Assembly: GCA_002393575.1 (NCBI GenBank)
Contig: DGSN01000013.1
Location: forward strand, 38,329-102,328
Length of the DNA: 64,000 bases
From: Prevotellaceae bacterium UBA4361
GTDB lineage: Bacteria; Bacteroidota; Bacteroidia; Bacteroidales; Bacteroidaceae
Reading direction: 5' to 3'
Below the pieces are notes generated by a model. The model searched no databases and was not told the DNA's origin. It saw only the letters and a program-made list of their open reading frames with translations. Shown in pieces: positions 25,501 through 32,630 of the stretch. Every line of letters begins with the position of its first letter. The stretch's first letter is position 1. The position numbers and the translations under genes were made by a program.

Positions 25501-25644
25501 TCACAAAGTTTGGTTTGGATGGAAGGCCTGTCTGCATGGACAGTAGCAAGTGAAGTTCCTGCACTTCATCCGCTCTTCACACCTCCAACACCTTCGGCTA
25601 TGCCGCCACTGCCTCCAGTTGGATCAGTTCCTCCTCATTTGTAA
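22594..25644 (+). CDS. Tubulin/FtsZ-like GTPase with C-terminal GYF-like domain
   Basis: A 1016-residue protein of the Tubulin_2-like branch of the tubulin/FtsZ superfamily. The N terminus has a glycine-rich loop (HILVGLGGTGGKILRAF, 12-28). Residues 170-181 carry the superfamily GTP-binding signature, here AGLCGGTGSGAL, on a Rossmann-type core. About 400-770 is long and charged, probably helical and coiled-coil. Residues about 935-985 (GGQQYGPYDMQMCHQMVQSG ... SLVWMEGLSAWT) match the GYF_2-type domain, which binds proline-rich or membrane partners. A Pro/Ser-rich linker precedes it and a proline-rich tail follows. It probably polymerises or assembles on GTP. It is unlike division FtsZ in size and context. 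Confidence 0.85.
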   Translation: MNNNNTYCHNNHILVGLGGTGGKILRAFKMRLFEEFPEKEERQKQPVSILYVDSTEELMPQDGKARPDFRVMGSDASFTRSEFLNIKAVDVEHILDHIGNYPSVKGIVNNVTAVKSAIGSLGQAAGQKRRAGRLLFAANAVGYVNSLRDAYARCQTISGKADPTNIHIFAGLCGGTGSGALIDVIIQTRKTFPEAKISVYAMMPEMNLPKSDMDQGRYYQNGYAALNELNALQAGRWFPQDVTGIGEAHYYNDRVKGVADGLTIYSNVNENGLAVNSLEELPKIVSDYIFARIFLVNEEEQVNSDLIRAYNFENMDDFALEYDEAANPGADGRIPVARTKKINSFGIKRVMYPELRVLKHITYTVGESVLYQFKYNNWRENQGFVDEERNKDYRKEYLNSVRLSKWMLDDAHLTQELKILESDADYPRFNDYWHEKAHGWAEQAKKNESPLNELDNILADFYASHFREEGVEAFFKGKERVIPELTREIRHGIEQELFERWKVGDVSIVELQKVSKLLLEKIADIRTDLEEKSKAEKDEYDMIDEERRENVAEWSRLNVLQHMVGQGARRFTEHQNILTDYYTSKTMLLAWEFAKKLGAKLYIELGKMDADISAFGQKINEAIDETERLITAQRKVNKGLEDTKGAIIEVSEEEAMGKFETELKTDKVDMPNIARQIRDFILPEGDFIDFGRLASSIYVDNVKDAFDLHLTQIVRAKHDEKVDSEKKVLGLNNLTQLQQQLKTDDDIKAFATKIVNQSGVFLKLNNDQIQLHLRNNEGNLSPTNPASINKKTILVSIPSPDDNENLKRFADKLEDAFNSSFNQSTARTTIVVNRKSPRKDELSIITVAYCFPIRSIEWMKPYKERYERFLNSGNPATDANNAILLHSEGDGRQFPSLFAVDNAEEIAAEAARSSKASSSATTPPMPGTAPVPPPIAQREIKLFIAVGGQQYGPYDMQMCHQMVQSGQLTSQSLVWMEGLSAWTVASEVPALHPLFTPPTPSAMPPLPPVGSVPPHL

Positions 25645-25664
25645 TTCATTCATATAAACATCTT

Positions 25665-26408
25665 ATGGCAACAAATAAAAGAACATCAGAACATCTTCGT
25701 TACAGATATGGTATCTGTTTGAACGAGAACTGTGATAAATGCAAGTCGAAAGAAGTACAAGAAATACCGACTCGCAAGGAATTTATTTGTCAAAATCCAG
25801 ATTGTGGCAAACCTCTGCGTGAGTGTCCTCCTCCGAAAAAGGGCATCTCCAAGCAAGTTCTCCTTGGCATTCTCGCAGCCCTCCTTGTTGTTAGTGGAGT
25901 GGTAGCTTATCTGCTCTTTGGTGGAAAGGAAAAGGAAAGTCTAAGCAAACCCAAACCGGCGGTTGTCGCTACGATAGATAGCGACAGTATTCGTGCAGCT
26001 CAACAGGCTGAGGATCAGATAGCCATGAAACAAAAACAAGATAGTCTTCAGGCTGTAGCAGACTCTTTAGCACGCGTAGCAGAAGAAGCTCGTCTCGCAG
26101 AAGAAAAGGCAAAAGAGAAGGCACAAAGCACTCCTGCTCCAGCCAAGCCCGTTACGCCAACAACACCTCGTAGCTCATCGGGTAGCAAAGACCTTGGTTA
26201 TGCTACCTTCAAGGGAACTTGGCCTAATGATGTGAACGGACGCATGATTTTCAAGACATCTCACGTTATCGACAATCGCGACCCGAAAGGACGTATCGCT
26301 GAAGCTGGTGACTATGTCATTGGTGAATTTTCAGAAGGACACCTCGTGCAAGGCATCTGGTACGGAGCAGACAACGTGGTAAAAGGAAGCGTCATCATAG
26401 GAAAATGA
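25665..26408 (+). CDS. Zinc-ribbon, single-pass membrane protein
   Basis: A 247-residue protein. Residues 18-55 hold a four- to six-cysteine zinc-ribbon-like segment (CLNENCDKCKSKE ... CQNPDCGKPLREC). A transmembrane helix follows at about 64-85 (VLLGILAALLVVSGVVAYLL), then a helical, Ala/Glu/Lys-rich stalk (about 105-150), a Pro/Thr/Ser linker and a C-terminal beta-rich domain (about 178-247) with MORN-like GEFSEGHLVQGIWYG. The zinc ribbon should be cytoplasmic and the C-terminal domain periplasmic, so it could connect the GTPase in the cytoplasm with the secreted proteins encoded next. It lies 20 bases after the GTPase gene. Unrecognised as a family. Confidence 0.72.
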   Translation: MATNKRTSEHLRYRYGICLNENCDKCKSKEVQEIPTRKEFICQNPDCGKPLRECPPPKKGISKQVLLGILAALLVVSGVVAYLLFGGKEKESLSKPKPAVVATIDSDSIRAAQQAEDQIAMKQKQDSLQAVADSLARVAEEARLAEEKAKEKAQSTPAPAKPVTPTTPRSSSGSKDLGYATFKGTWPNDVNGRMIFKTSHVIDNRDPKGRIAEAGDYVIGEFSEGHLVQGIWYGADNVVKGSVIIGK

Positions 26409-26409
26409 T

Positions 26410-27456
26410 ATGATTAGTTTTAAGCCACTCTATAGTATTATGATACTTCATAGTATTATGATACTTCGCAGGCAACTAAGTCTGCGAAGCATCATCTTGC
26501 TATTCACTTTCTTTTCCTCACTGATAACGCACAGCCAATCCCTACACCTTTTTACTCCAGAGATGCGTCAAGCTGTTGGACGACAAACGATAGTCATGGA
26601 TTTTGTGGAACGCTATTTCAGTGATTATTTCAAGAAGAGCAAGGAACTACGAGAAATACAGCTGGCAGACGATAGGGTTTTCTTCCGTCAAGGTCGTCCT
26701 GAAGATCTTCTACAATTAACCGACACCATTCCTTTCAGTATCACGTATCATGCAGCAGATGACATGTTTACTCGTAACTGCTACGAAGTCTCATGGTTCC
26801 TGAAGGAAAAGCCAATTGTTTGTATCGTCTTTCCTGCACAGTACGAACTCATCTTAGGCCACCCACTGAATGAGATGCAACTGACCGTTCAACAGGGAAT
26901 TGCATCAGCTCCACCACGCGAAATTGCACCTATAGATGCAGTTTCCCTTCAGTCTGTTTCTGACAACAAGTTTGTACACAAGACGGAGCACTATCAGCTA
27001 CAAAGTCTTACTGATGCCACATATTATAAAAAGGTAAATGGTAAGCCAAAAGCAATCTTTGACACGACAGATATAGAAGCCTCTGCTGCCAACTTATTGC
27101 TTGGATGCATTGAGGGAGAAGATCGCAGATTTTATGTTGAGCAAGCGCTTTACGACATGAAATCCACGTCCTTTACCACATCCCTTTCTCATTGGCTCAA
27201 TTTCTGTGCAGCACAAAACATGACGCTCTACTTCGCTGTTGAAGAAGTGCGTGAAGATGGGCTGAAAGCTCTGGTCATCGCTCGCAACAGTGAGTTAGGT
27301 TACAATCACTTGCTGTCTGTCATTCTTCCCAACGATTTTATCGTCAATCCTAATGCTGTGCTCAAAGCACGTCTCAACGCTTATATTCCCACACACAACG
27401 TGAAGGATATGTTTGCAAAACCCGCTGCCAACCATAAAAAACAACACTGGCAATGA
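26410..27456 (+). CDS. Secreted protein of the tubulin-like operon, unrecognised
   Basis: Up to 348 residues. The N-terminal region has several possible starts (Met1, Met11, Met17); from Met17, MILRRQLSLRSIILLFTFFS is a good signal peptide cleaved near THSQS. An imperfect tandem duplication of TAGTATTATGATACTTC lies under these codons (26441-26475), which creates the repeated SIMIL. The mature chain has no family that I recognise. It is mixed alpha/beta, with YEVSWFLKEKPIVCIVFPAQ in the middle. Its stop overlaps the start of the next gene by four bases, so the two are coupled. Probably periplasmic. Confidence 0.68.
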   Translation: MISFKPLYSIMILHSIMILRRQLSLRSIILLFTFFSSLITHSQSLHLFTPEMRQAVGRQTIVMDFVERYFSDYFKKSKELREIQLADDRVFFRQGRPEDLLQLTDTIPFSITYHAADDMFTRNCYEVSWFLKEKPIVCIVFPAQYELILGHPLNEMQLTVQQGIASAPPREIAPIDAVSLQSVSDNKFVHKTEHYQLQSLTDATYYKKVNGKPKAIFDTTDIEASAANLLLGCIEGEDRRFYVEQALYDMKSTSFTTSLSHWLNFCAAQNMTLYFAVEEVREDGLKALVIARNSELGYNHLLSVILPNDFIVNPNAVLKARLNAYIPTHNVKDMFAKPAANHKKQHWQ

Positions 27457-28196
27457 AACAGATTCTATTATTTTCCTTTCTCATTATTCTCCCACTTGCC
27501 ATCTGCGCCCAAAGCACAGATGAAGTGGCTAAGAACATCAATACCATTAAGCGCGATACCACCTACATCTATGCCGAAGCCACTACGAGCAATGTCGATT
27601 CTGCCATTTACTCAGCCAAAGCCATTTTGGAAGTGAAAGTCAGCGAATGGATACGAAGTCAGCATCCAGCCGAATCCTTCGATGTCTGCATTGCTAAGGC
27701 AAAGGAGCACACCTTTGATGTGCGCACCCGTCGCGGCAACTTTCAGCGAGCTTTTGTTTATGTCAACAAACGTGACATCCTGCCAATTGCAAACCGTAGT
27801 GAAGTGGTTGTTTTTGAAGTGGCATCCAATGAGGAAACACCAATGTCAACTTCCACCAAAGCAACTTTGTCCGAGGAACCTGATATGTCTGGAAAAACTT
27901 CTCAGCCAACTATTACCCTCAAAGACGAGGAGCATAAATTGGCAACATTCACCAATCTCACTGAATTGAACGAATTCCTTATCAGCATGAAAAAACAACA
28001 ACGGCTCGCAGGTTATGGCAAAGCGGATACGATGCCAAAAGACATCGATATCAACATCTGCATTTGTGACAAGCAAGGACACATTGCAGCCATGCTTCGC
28101 CGTCAGCCTGATGGCACATACATTAACCTCAACACTTTACAATCCGATTCACCGACTAACTATCCCCATGCAGCAGTATGGTTTAAACTAAAATAA
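27453..28196 (+). CDS. Secreted protein of the tubulin-like operon, unrecognised
   Basis: A 247-residue protein with a clean signal peptide (MKQILLFSFLIILPLAICAQ). The first mature domain (about 21-115) has alternating charged/hydrophobic strands (YIYAEATTSNVDSAIYSAKA) and resembles a small alpha/beta domain. A Ser/Thr-rich linker (about 120-150) leads to a second domain (about 155-247) with KLATFTNLTELNEFLISMKK and IDINICICDKQGHIAAML. No family is recognised. The start overlaps the previous stop (ATGA) and the next gene follows after eight bases, so it is part of the same operon. Confidence 0.7.
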   Translation: MKQILLFSFLIILPLAICAQSTDEVAKNINTIKRDTTYIYAEATTSNVDSAIYSAKAILEVKVSEWIRSQHPAESFDVCIAKAKEHTFDVRTRRGNFQRAFVYVNKRDILPIANRSEVVVFEVASNEETPMSTSTKATLSEEPDMSGKTSQPTITLKDEEHKLATFTNLTELNEFLISMKKQQRLAGYGKADTMPKDIDINICICDKQGHIAAMLRRQPDGTYINLNTLQSDSPTNYPHAAVWFKLK

Positions 28197-28204
28197 AGAC
28201 AAAC

Positions 28205-29170
28205 ATGAAACATAAATTATTACTCTTCTCATTCTTTTTTGTCATAAGTTCGATCTATGCACAATCGGTAACAGTCACTGTTTCCGATGGCATTGACAAT
28301 GCTTCTGTTCGTTCACGAATAGAAACGACAACTTCACGGATGCTAACTGAAATCAATGCAGCACAAGTTGCAGGACGTAACCTCGACTTCAGAGCCATGA
28401 ATGTGAGTCAACAAGTCAGCACTTCAATGGCTATGCTATGGGAAAACTGCCCTTTTGTATGTACTGATGAAGAAATCGTCGAACATGGCATCACGACTGG
28501 CACTGGTTATCAGATTCGCAACATACCTCTACTCATGAAGCCTTCAGGCGAACGCGAATTCAATGAAGACGAATACCAAGAAGCCGTCATCAGTTTCGAC
28601 AAGCAGGGAAACGTGGAGAGTTTCTACCTCACCATTTCCATGAACCTCTACATGAAAGTCATTTCAGACAATCGTGAAGTCACCGACCTACGCCGTCGGC
28701 AACTCATCCTTGACTACGTGGAGCAGTTTCGCACATCTTACAATCAGAAAGACATTCATTTCCTTGAGCAAGTGTTCAGCGACGATGCCCTTATCATCAC
28801 AGGTAAGGTCATCCAACAGCGTCATAGCGATGGAATGACATCTCCCAAGGTTCAGTACAACAAGCAAAGCAAGCAGCAATACCTAAGCAACTTACGCCGT
28901 GTGTTCCAGAACACCAAATACTTGCATGTCAATTTCGATGAAATCGAAGTCATGCGCCACCCAACCAACAAGGACTTTTATGGTGTTACTCTTCATCAAG
29001 GATGGACCAGCAACACATACCACGATGAAGGATATGTTTTCCTCCTTTGGGACTTTAGAAACGAGAATGCTCCGCAAATCCATGTACGCACATGGCAACC
29101 AGACAAAATCGGCGGCAAGCCTCTGCCTAAGGACGAAGTATTTACATTAGATGATTTTAACATAAACTAA
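28205..29170 (+). CDS. Secreted protein with NTF2-like domain
   Basis: A 321-residue protein with signal peptide MKHKLLLFSFFFVISSIYAQ. Residues 20-150 are a unique domain beginning SVTVTVSDGIDNASVRSRIE. The C-terminal half (about 175-315) has the NTF2/SnoaL-like layout: a helix-rich start (LDYVEQFRTSYNQKDIHFLE), then QVFSDDALIITGKVIQ and alternating beta strands to the end. NTF2-like cones bind small ligands or act as protein-protein platforms. It is the last of the more GC-rich genes of this operon; after it the base composition falls sharply. Confidence 0.72.
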   Translation: MKHKLLLFSFFFVISSIYAQSVTVTVSDGIDNASVRSRIETTTSRMLTEINAAQVAGRNLDFRAMNVSQQVSTSMAMLWENCPFVCTDEEIVEHGITTGTGYQIRNIPLLMKPSGEREFNEDEYQEAVISFDKQGNVESFYLTISMNLYMKVISDNREVTDLRRRQLILDYVEQFRTSYNQKDIHFLEQVFSDDALIITGKVIQQRHSDGMTSPKVQYNKQSKQQYLSNLRRVFQNTKYLHVNFDEIEVMRHPTNKDFYGVTLHQGWTSNTYHDEGYVFLLWDFRNENAPQIHVRTWQPDKIGGKPLPKDEVFTLDDFNIN

Positions 29171-29196
29171 TTATAAATACAAAATATATTAAATAC

Positions 29197-29670
29197 ATGA
29201 AAAAGAATTTACGACAGGTAGGTGATAGTATATTTAATAAAAAAAAGATGTCGCAGCTCACAAAAAGATATCCTTATCAATCTTTTGTTGTAATGTCTGC
29301 TGCATTGGAGTTCTTGGGGAAATGCTATGAAAGAAATCCTAATTTTCAAGAAAGTGGTCATAGTAAAACAACCTGCGAGAATGTTATTAATGCACTTCCT
29401 TCTTTACAAGAATATAAGTGTTATTCCGATTTATACCATACATTGAGATGTGGTATGCTTCACGCCTTCACGCCTAACGGAATAGTTTTGACAAGAGGTG
29501 ACAGAAACGATGTTGAAATGAATGTGATTGGCGCAAGAAAATTCTGTGAAGATTTGAGAAAAGCATGGGAAGAATTGAAGCAAATACCAGAATGCAAAAA
29601 ATACCTTTTAGGAACTGAGATTCTTGAAGTTACAGGGACTGTTTCTGGTTCAACATTAACACAATCGTAA
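29197..29670 (+). CDS. HEPN-like protein, possible RNase
   Basis: A 157-residue all-helical protein without signal peptide. The segment LYHTLRCGMLHAFTPNGIVL contains R84-x4-H89, the R-x4-6-H motif of catalytically active HEPN-fold ribonucleases, in the typical lR.GllH context. A helix with ALEFLGKCYE precedes it. HEPN proteins are common effectors or toxins in defence and toxin-antitoxin systems. It is followed after 13 bases by a nuclease-like gene on the same strand. The AT-rich composition contrasts with the upstream genes. Family membership is by motif and helical pattern only. Confidence 0.6.
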   Translation: MKKNLRQVGDSIFNKKKMSQLTKRYPYQSFVVMSAALEFLGKCYERNPNFQESGHSKTTCENVINALPSLQEYKCYSDLYHTLRCGMLHAFTPNGIVLTRGDRNDVEMNVIGARKFCEDLRKAWEELKQIPECKKYLLGTEILEVTGTVSGSTLTQS

Positions 29671-29683
29671 AAGTAATCATAAA

Positions 29684-30325
29684 ATGGTTAAGCAAAGTCA
29701 ATCAGCTATTCAATCATATAAAACTATTAAAAAAGGAACTAACATTGTTCTAAGTAATTATATAAAATCCACTCGTAAAGAAAACAATCAAATAGAAATC
29801 GAAAATGCATCTGTTTGTTTAAGAGATTTAATACTAAAAAGAGTTAAAGACTCTATTGACAAACTGTATAAAGAAGATATATTCCTACTGAAACACAAAA
29901 TGCATGAAGTAACTTTATGCGGTAGATTGGCGATTTACCTTCAAAAACAGTTTAGTGATTTTAAGGGATATTTTATTGATATAGAATACTATTTGCTGAA
30001 AGTATCACCAAAAGATTATAAAGGTGGAAACAAAGGAAGAATTCGTTGCGATATTCTTCTTCATTCGAGAGGTTGGTATGAAAGTCGAGTAGATATCCTT
30101 TTGGCAATAGAAGCAAAATATAAAACGAAGAATCCCGCTCAAAGTATAAAAAGTGACATGGAGAGATTAAAAGAACTTGCTACTCCGTATAAAAAAGAAA
30201 TGCCAGGAGATGCCGTGCATGACACATTGATGGGCTTATTTCTTAGATTTCATTTTAATAAAAAGGAAGGCTATCTTGTAAAATCGGAAGGGGATATCCC
30301 CATAGGTTTTGATGGGGAAAGGTAA
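29684..30325 (+). CDS. PD-(D/E)XK nuclease-like protein
   Basis: A 213-residue cytoplasmic protein. The expected catalytic pattern is visible: E75 in a helix (MHEVTLCGRLAIYLQ), D123 in the strand IRCDILLHS and the ExK pair E143/K145 in ILLAIEAKYK, with a following helix (SIKSDMERLKELA). This is the core of PD-(D/E)XK nucleases, and its substrate could be DNA or RNA. It pairs with the HEPN-like gene 13 bases upstream. There is no methylase beside it, so a classical restriction-modification role is unlikely. A 213-bp spacer with a hairpin follows. Function is inferred. Confidence 0.6.
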   Translation: MVKQSQSAIQSYKTIKKGTNIVLSNYIKSTRKENNQIEIENASVCLRDLILKRVKDSIDKLYKEDIFLLKHKMHEVTLCGRLAIYLQKQFSDFKGYFIDIEYYLLKVSPKDYKGGNKGRIRCDILLHSRGWYESRVDILLAIEAKYKTKNPAQSIKSDMERLKELATPYKKEMPGDAVHDTLMGLFLRFHFNKKEGYLVKSEGDIPIGFDGER

Positions 30326-30461
30326 GGTACCCTGTGGTTTGTATATCCTAATTGTTTACTTTAACATATTGTTATTCTTTTGTATTTTAAGTACATGATA
30401 GTATTTTGATTGTTAACTTTTAGACTTTACAGACTACTAGACAATCCCTTTGTACCATGCA

Positions 30462-30506
30462 TTCTTCGCAAGACCACTCTTAATCAAAAAGGTCTGTCAC
30501 GAAGAA
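30462..30506. other. Inverted-repeat hairpin upstream of the PEGA-FGE gene
   Basis: TTCTTCG (30462-30468) and AGACC (30471-30475) pair with GGTCT (30491-30495) and CGAAGAA (30500-30506) across a 15-base loop. No T-run follows, so it is more likely an operator, an mRNA structure or a weak terminator. It ends 32 bases before the next start codon. Confidence 0.45.
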
Positions 30507-30538
30507 GTATCGTTACAAATGACAAAAATTAATCTCTT

Positions 30539-32371
30539 ATGATTTCAGATAAAATATTACAGACACGTTTACTCCTATTCTTATTAATACTAAGCCTCAG
30601 TCACTTGCCTCTTTTCGCTCAAAAACTCACAGTAGAAAGCATGCAGCTTCTTTCCAACGATGTAACAGCTATGACGAACCAGCGTCAGGATCTCAATGGT
30701 GAATATGCTGGAATCGTAAAGGTTCAGCTGGCAGTTGACGGTGCCAAATTCGAGGGTAATGTAATAGAGCAGACAAAACACGAGACTGGTGAGTACTGGG
30801 TTTGGCTGGCTAAGGATACCAAGCGCATGAAGATATATGCCCCAGGATATCTTCCCTTGGAGCTGAACTTTTATAAGAGCTATGGCATCAAGATTGAGCC
30901 GAAACGCACCTACCAGTTGGTAGTGGCCAGTTCGTCAGTTGTTGCTCCCCAGTCCGATAACAAAGGTTTTCTCGCCTTTGAGGTGGAGCCGAAGAACGCC
31001 ACTCTGAGCATTGATGGCAGCAAGGTTGGTTTACTTGATGGGCAATACAGCAACCTTGTCAAACAAGGTTCCTATGAATACGAGGTGACGGCTGATGGCT
31101 ACGAATCCCAAAGTGGTCGAGTTCAGGTAACCGACCAGACGCAGCCTGTTGTAGTACGCCTCCAGTCCTTAATGTCCACTTTGCTGGTGAGTTGTGCGAC
31201 TGCAGGCGCAGAAATCTACCTTGATGGTCAGCTACGTGGCAAGGCTCCCCAAACGCTGACACTCCTGAAGGGTTCCCATCAAGTGGAAGCCCGCTTGGAA
31301 GGCTACCGCAGTTTCAGGGAAGACATTTCAGTATCGGAAAAAGAGAGTCGTCGTCTTGACATTCCATCCCTCACTCTCCTGACAGGTTCTCTCCGTGTGA
31401 ACTACATGCCTTTGGGCAGTGATGTCTATGTTGATAGTAAGAAGCTGGGGGTCACCCCAAGTACCTTTCGCGAAGTTGCAGTAGGCAATCGCAAAGTGGA
31501 AGTACGCAAGGATGGCTATACCACAGCGCAAGTGAATGCCATGGTGAAAGAAAACGAGACGGCAGATTTGTCTGGCAACTTAACAGTGGCTTCCACTCCG
31601 ACTCAGAACAATAGCGTCACTCAGAGCGGCTATGAGACTTTTTCGGAATCCTATAGTTCTAGTGACGGAATCGAGCTTTTTATGGTGAAAGGATTGTCTT
31701 TTGTAGTGTCTTTTAGGATGGTACGTGTGGAAGGAGGTACCTTTACAATGGGGGCTACTTCTGAGCAGGGTAGCGATGCTTTTGATGATGAGAAACCTGC
31801 CCATCAGGTGACCTTGTCCTCCTTCTGGATTGGCCAATGTGAGGTTACCCAAGAACTATGGGAAGCCGTTATGAGGGACAATCCGTTTGGTGTCAATGGT
31901 AAGGGGCTTCCGATGGTGGATGTGAGTTGGAACGACTGTCAGAATTTCATCAAGAAACTGAACCAGTTGACTGGTAAGCAGTTCCGTCTGCCTACTGAAG
32001 CGGAATGGGAGTATGTTGCCCGTGGCGGTAGTAAGTGCATTGGCTACAAGTATTCAGGCGGTAATGACCTTGGCGCTGTTTCTTGGTATGATAAAAACTC
32101 TGGCGATAAGAGACATGAGGTTGGTAAAAAACAACCGAACGAGTTGGGGTTGTACGACATGAGCGGCAATGTTTTGGAGTGGTGCAGCGACAGGTATGGA
32201 AAATACGGCAATTCTTCCCAGACAAATCCTACAGGCCCTTCTTTTGGCTCTTACCACATAATCCGTGGCGGTAGTTGGGACGACGACGCGGGGCGCTGTC
32301 GTGTGTCGATTCGGTACTACTACTCGCCAAACTACCACAGCAGCAGAATCGGCTTGCGCCTTGCCATGTAG
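30539..32371 (+). CDS. Secreted PEGA-repeat protein with C-terminal FGE-sulfatase-like (C-type-lectin fold) domain
   Basis: A 610-residue exported protein. A signal peptide (about 1-28, ending LFAQ) is followed by an N-terminal domain (about 29-130) shared with the two proteins encoded at 33755-36450. Three PEGA-type beta domains follow (about 143-210, 211-280 and 281-350; DGSKVGLLDG, DGQLRGKAPQTL, DSKKLGVTPST). After a Ser/Thr linker comes the FGE-sulfatase domain (about 390-610): MVRVEGGTFTMGATSEQ, CEVTQELWEAVM, FRLPTEAEWEYVARGG, GLYDMSGNVLEWCSDR and IIRGGSWDDDAG. It lacks an obvious oxidase Cys pair, so it is probably a binding domain. The last 31 codons look like a retroelement-diversified variable region (separate entry). 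Likely surface-exposed. Confidence 0.85.
   Translation: MISDKILQTRLLLFLLILSLSHLPLFAQKLTVESMQLLSNDVTAMTNQRQDLNGEYAGIVKVQLAVDGAKFEGNVIEQTKHETGEYWVWLAKDTKRMKIYAPGYLPLELNFYKSYGIKIEPKRTYQLVVASSSVVAPQSDNKGFLAFEVEPKNATLSIDGSKVGLLDGQYSNLVKQGSYEYEVTADGYESQSGRVQVTDQTQPVVVRLQSLMSTLLVSCATAGAEIYLDGQLRGKAPQTLTLLKGSHQVEARLEGYRSFREDISVSEKESRRLDIPSLTLLTGSLRVNYMPLGSDVYVDSKKLGVTPSTFREVAVGNRKVEVRKDGYTTAQVNAMVKENETADLSGNLTVASTPTQNNSVTQSGYETFSESYSSSDGIELFMVKGLSFVVSFRMVRVEGGTFTMGATSEQGSDAFDDEKPAHQVTLSSFWIGQCEVTQELWEAVMRDNPFGVNGKGLPMVDVSWNDCQNFIKKLNQLTGKQFRLPTEAEWEYVARGGSKCIGYKYSGGNDLGAVSWYDKNSGDKRHEVGKKQPNELGLYDMSGNVLEWCSDRYGKYGNSSQTNPTGPSFGSYHIIRGGSWDDDAGRCRVSIRYYYSPNYHSSRIGLRLAM
32276..32371 (+). other. Candidate DGR variable region (VR) at the 3' end of the FGE-like gene
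   Basis: The last codons after GGSW read GAC GAC GAC GCG GGG CGC, TGT CGT GTG TCG ATT CGG, TAC TAC TAC TCG CCA AAC, TAC CAC AGC AGC AGA ATC, GGC TTG CGC CTT GCC. At the solvent-exposed positions nearly every codon is NNC that could arise from AAC by changing adenines only, while CRVS.R and the IGLRLA end look fixed. This is the signature of a variable region mutagenised by a diversity-generating retroelement in a C-type-lectin/FGE fold. No template repeat and no reverse transcriptase is present in this window, so the donor would have to be elsewhere in the genome. Confidence 0.45.
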
Positions 32372-32630
32372 TTCTTTTCCAAATAATACGAGTTTTTATT
32401 TGTTGTACTATCAATGGATTGCTTCTACTTTCTATTGATATAAAGATTTTCCAAAAAACAACATCAATGGAATGATAGACTATTTGTACTATCATCGTTT
32501 GGAAGGCGAAAACTTTTGGATTTCTTTGATTATCGGTGTTTTAGACATTGATCGTACAAAATGAGGCAACCCCCCAATAATGTAAGGAGAAATAGTTTTT
32601 AAAGTTAAATAATTAATATAGTAAATTAAT

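Noticed and set aside
32372..32630. DGR template repeat or reverse transcriptase next to the variable region
   Set aside because: I looked for a second copy of the GGCTTGCGCCTTGCC end and for a reverse-transcriptase frame; neither is in the window.
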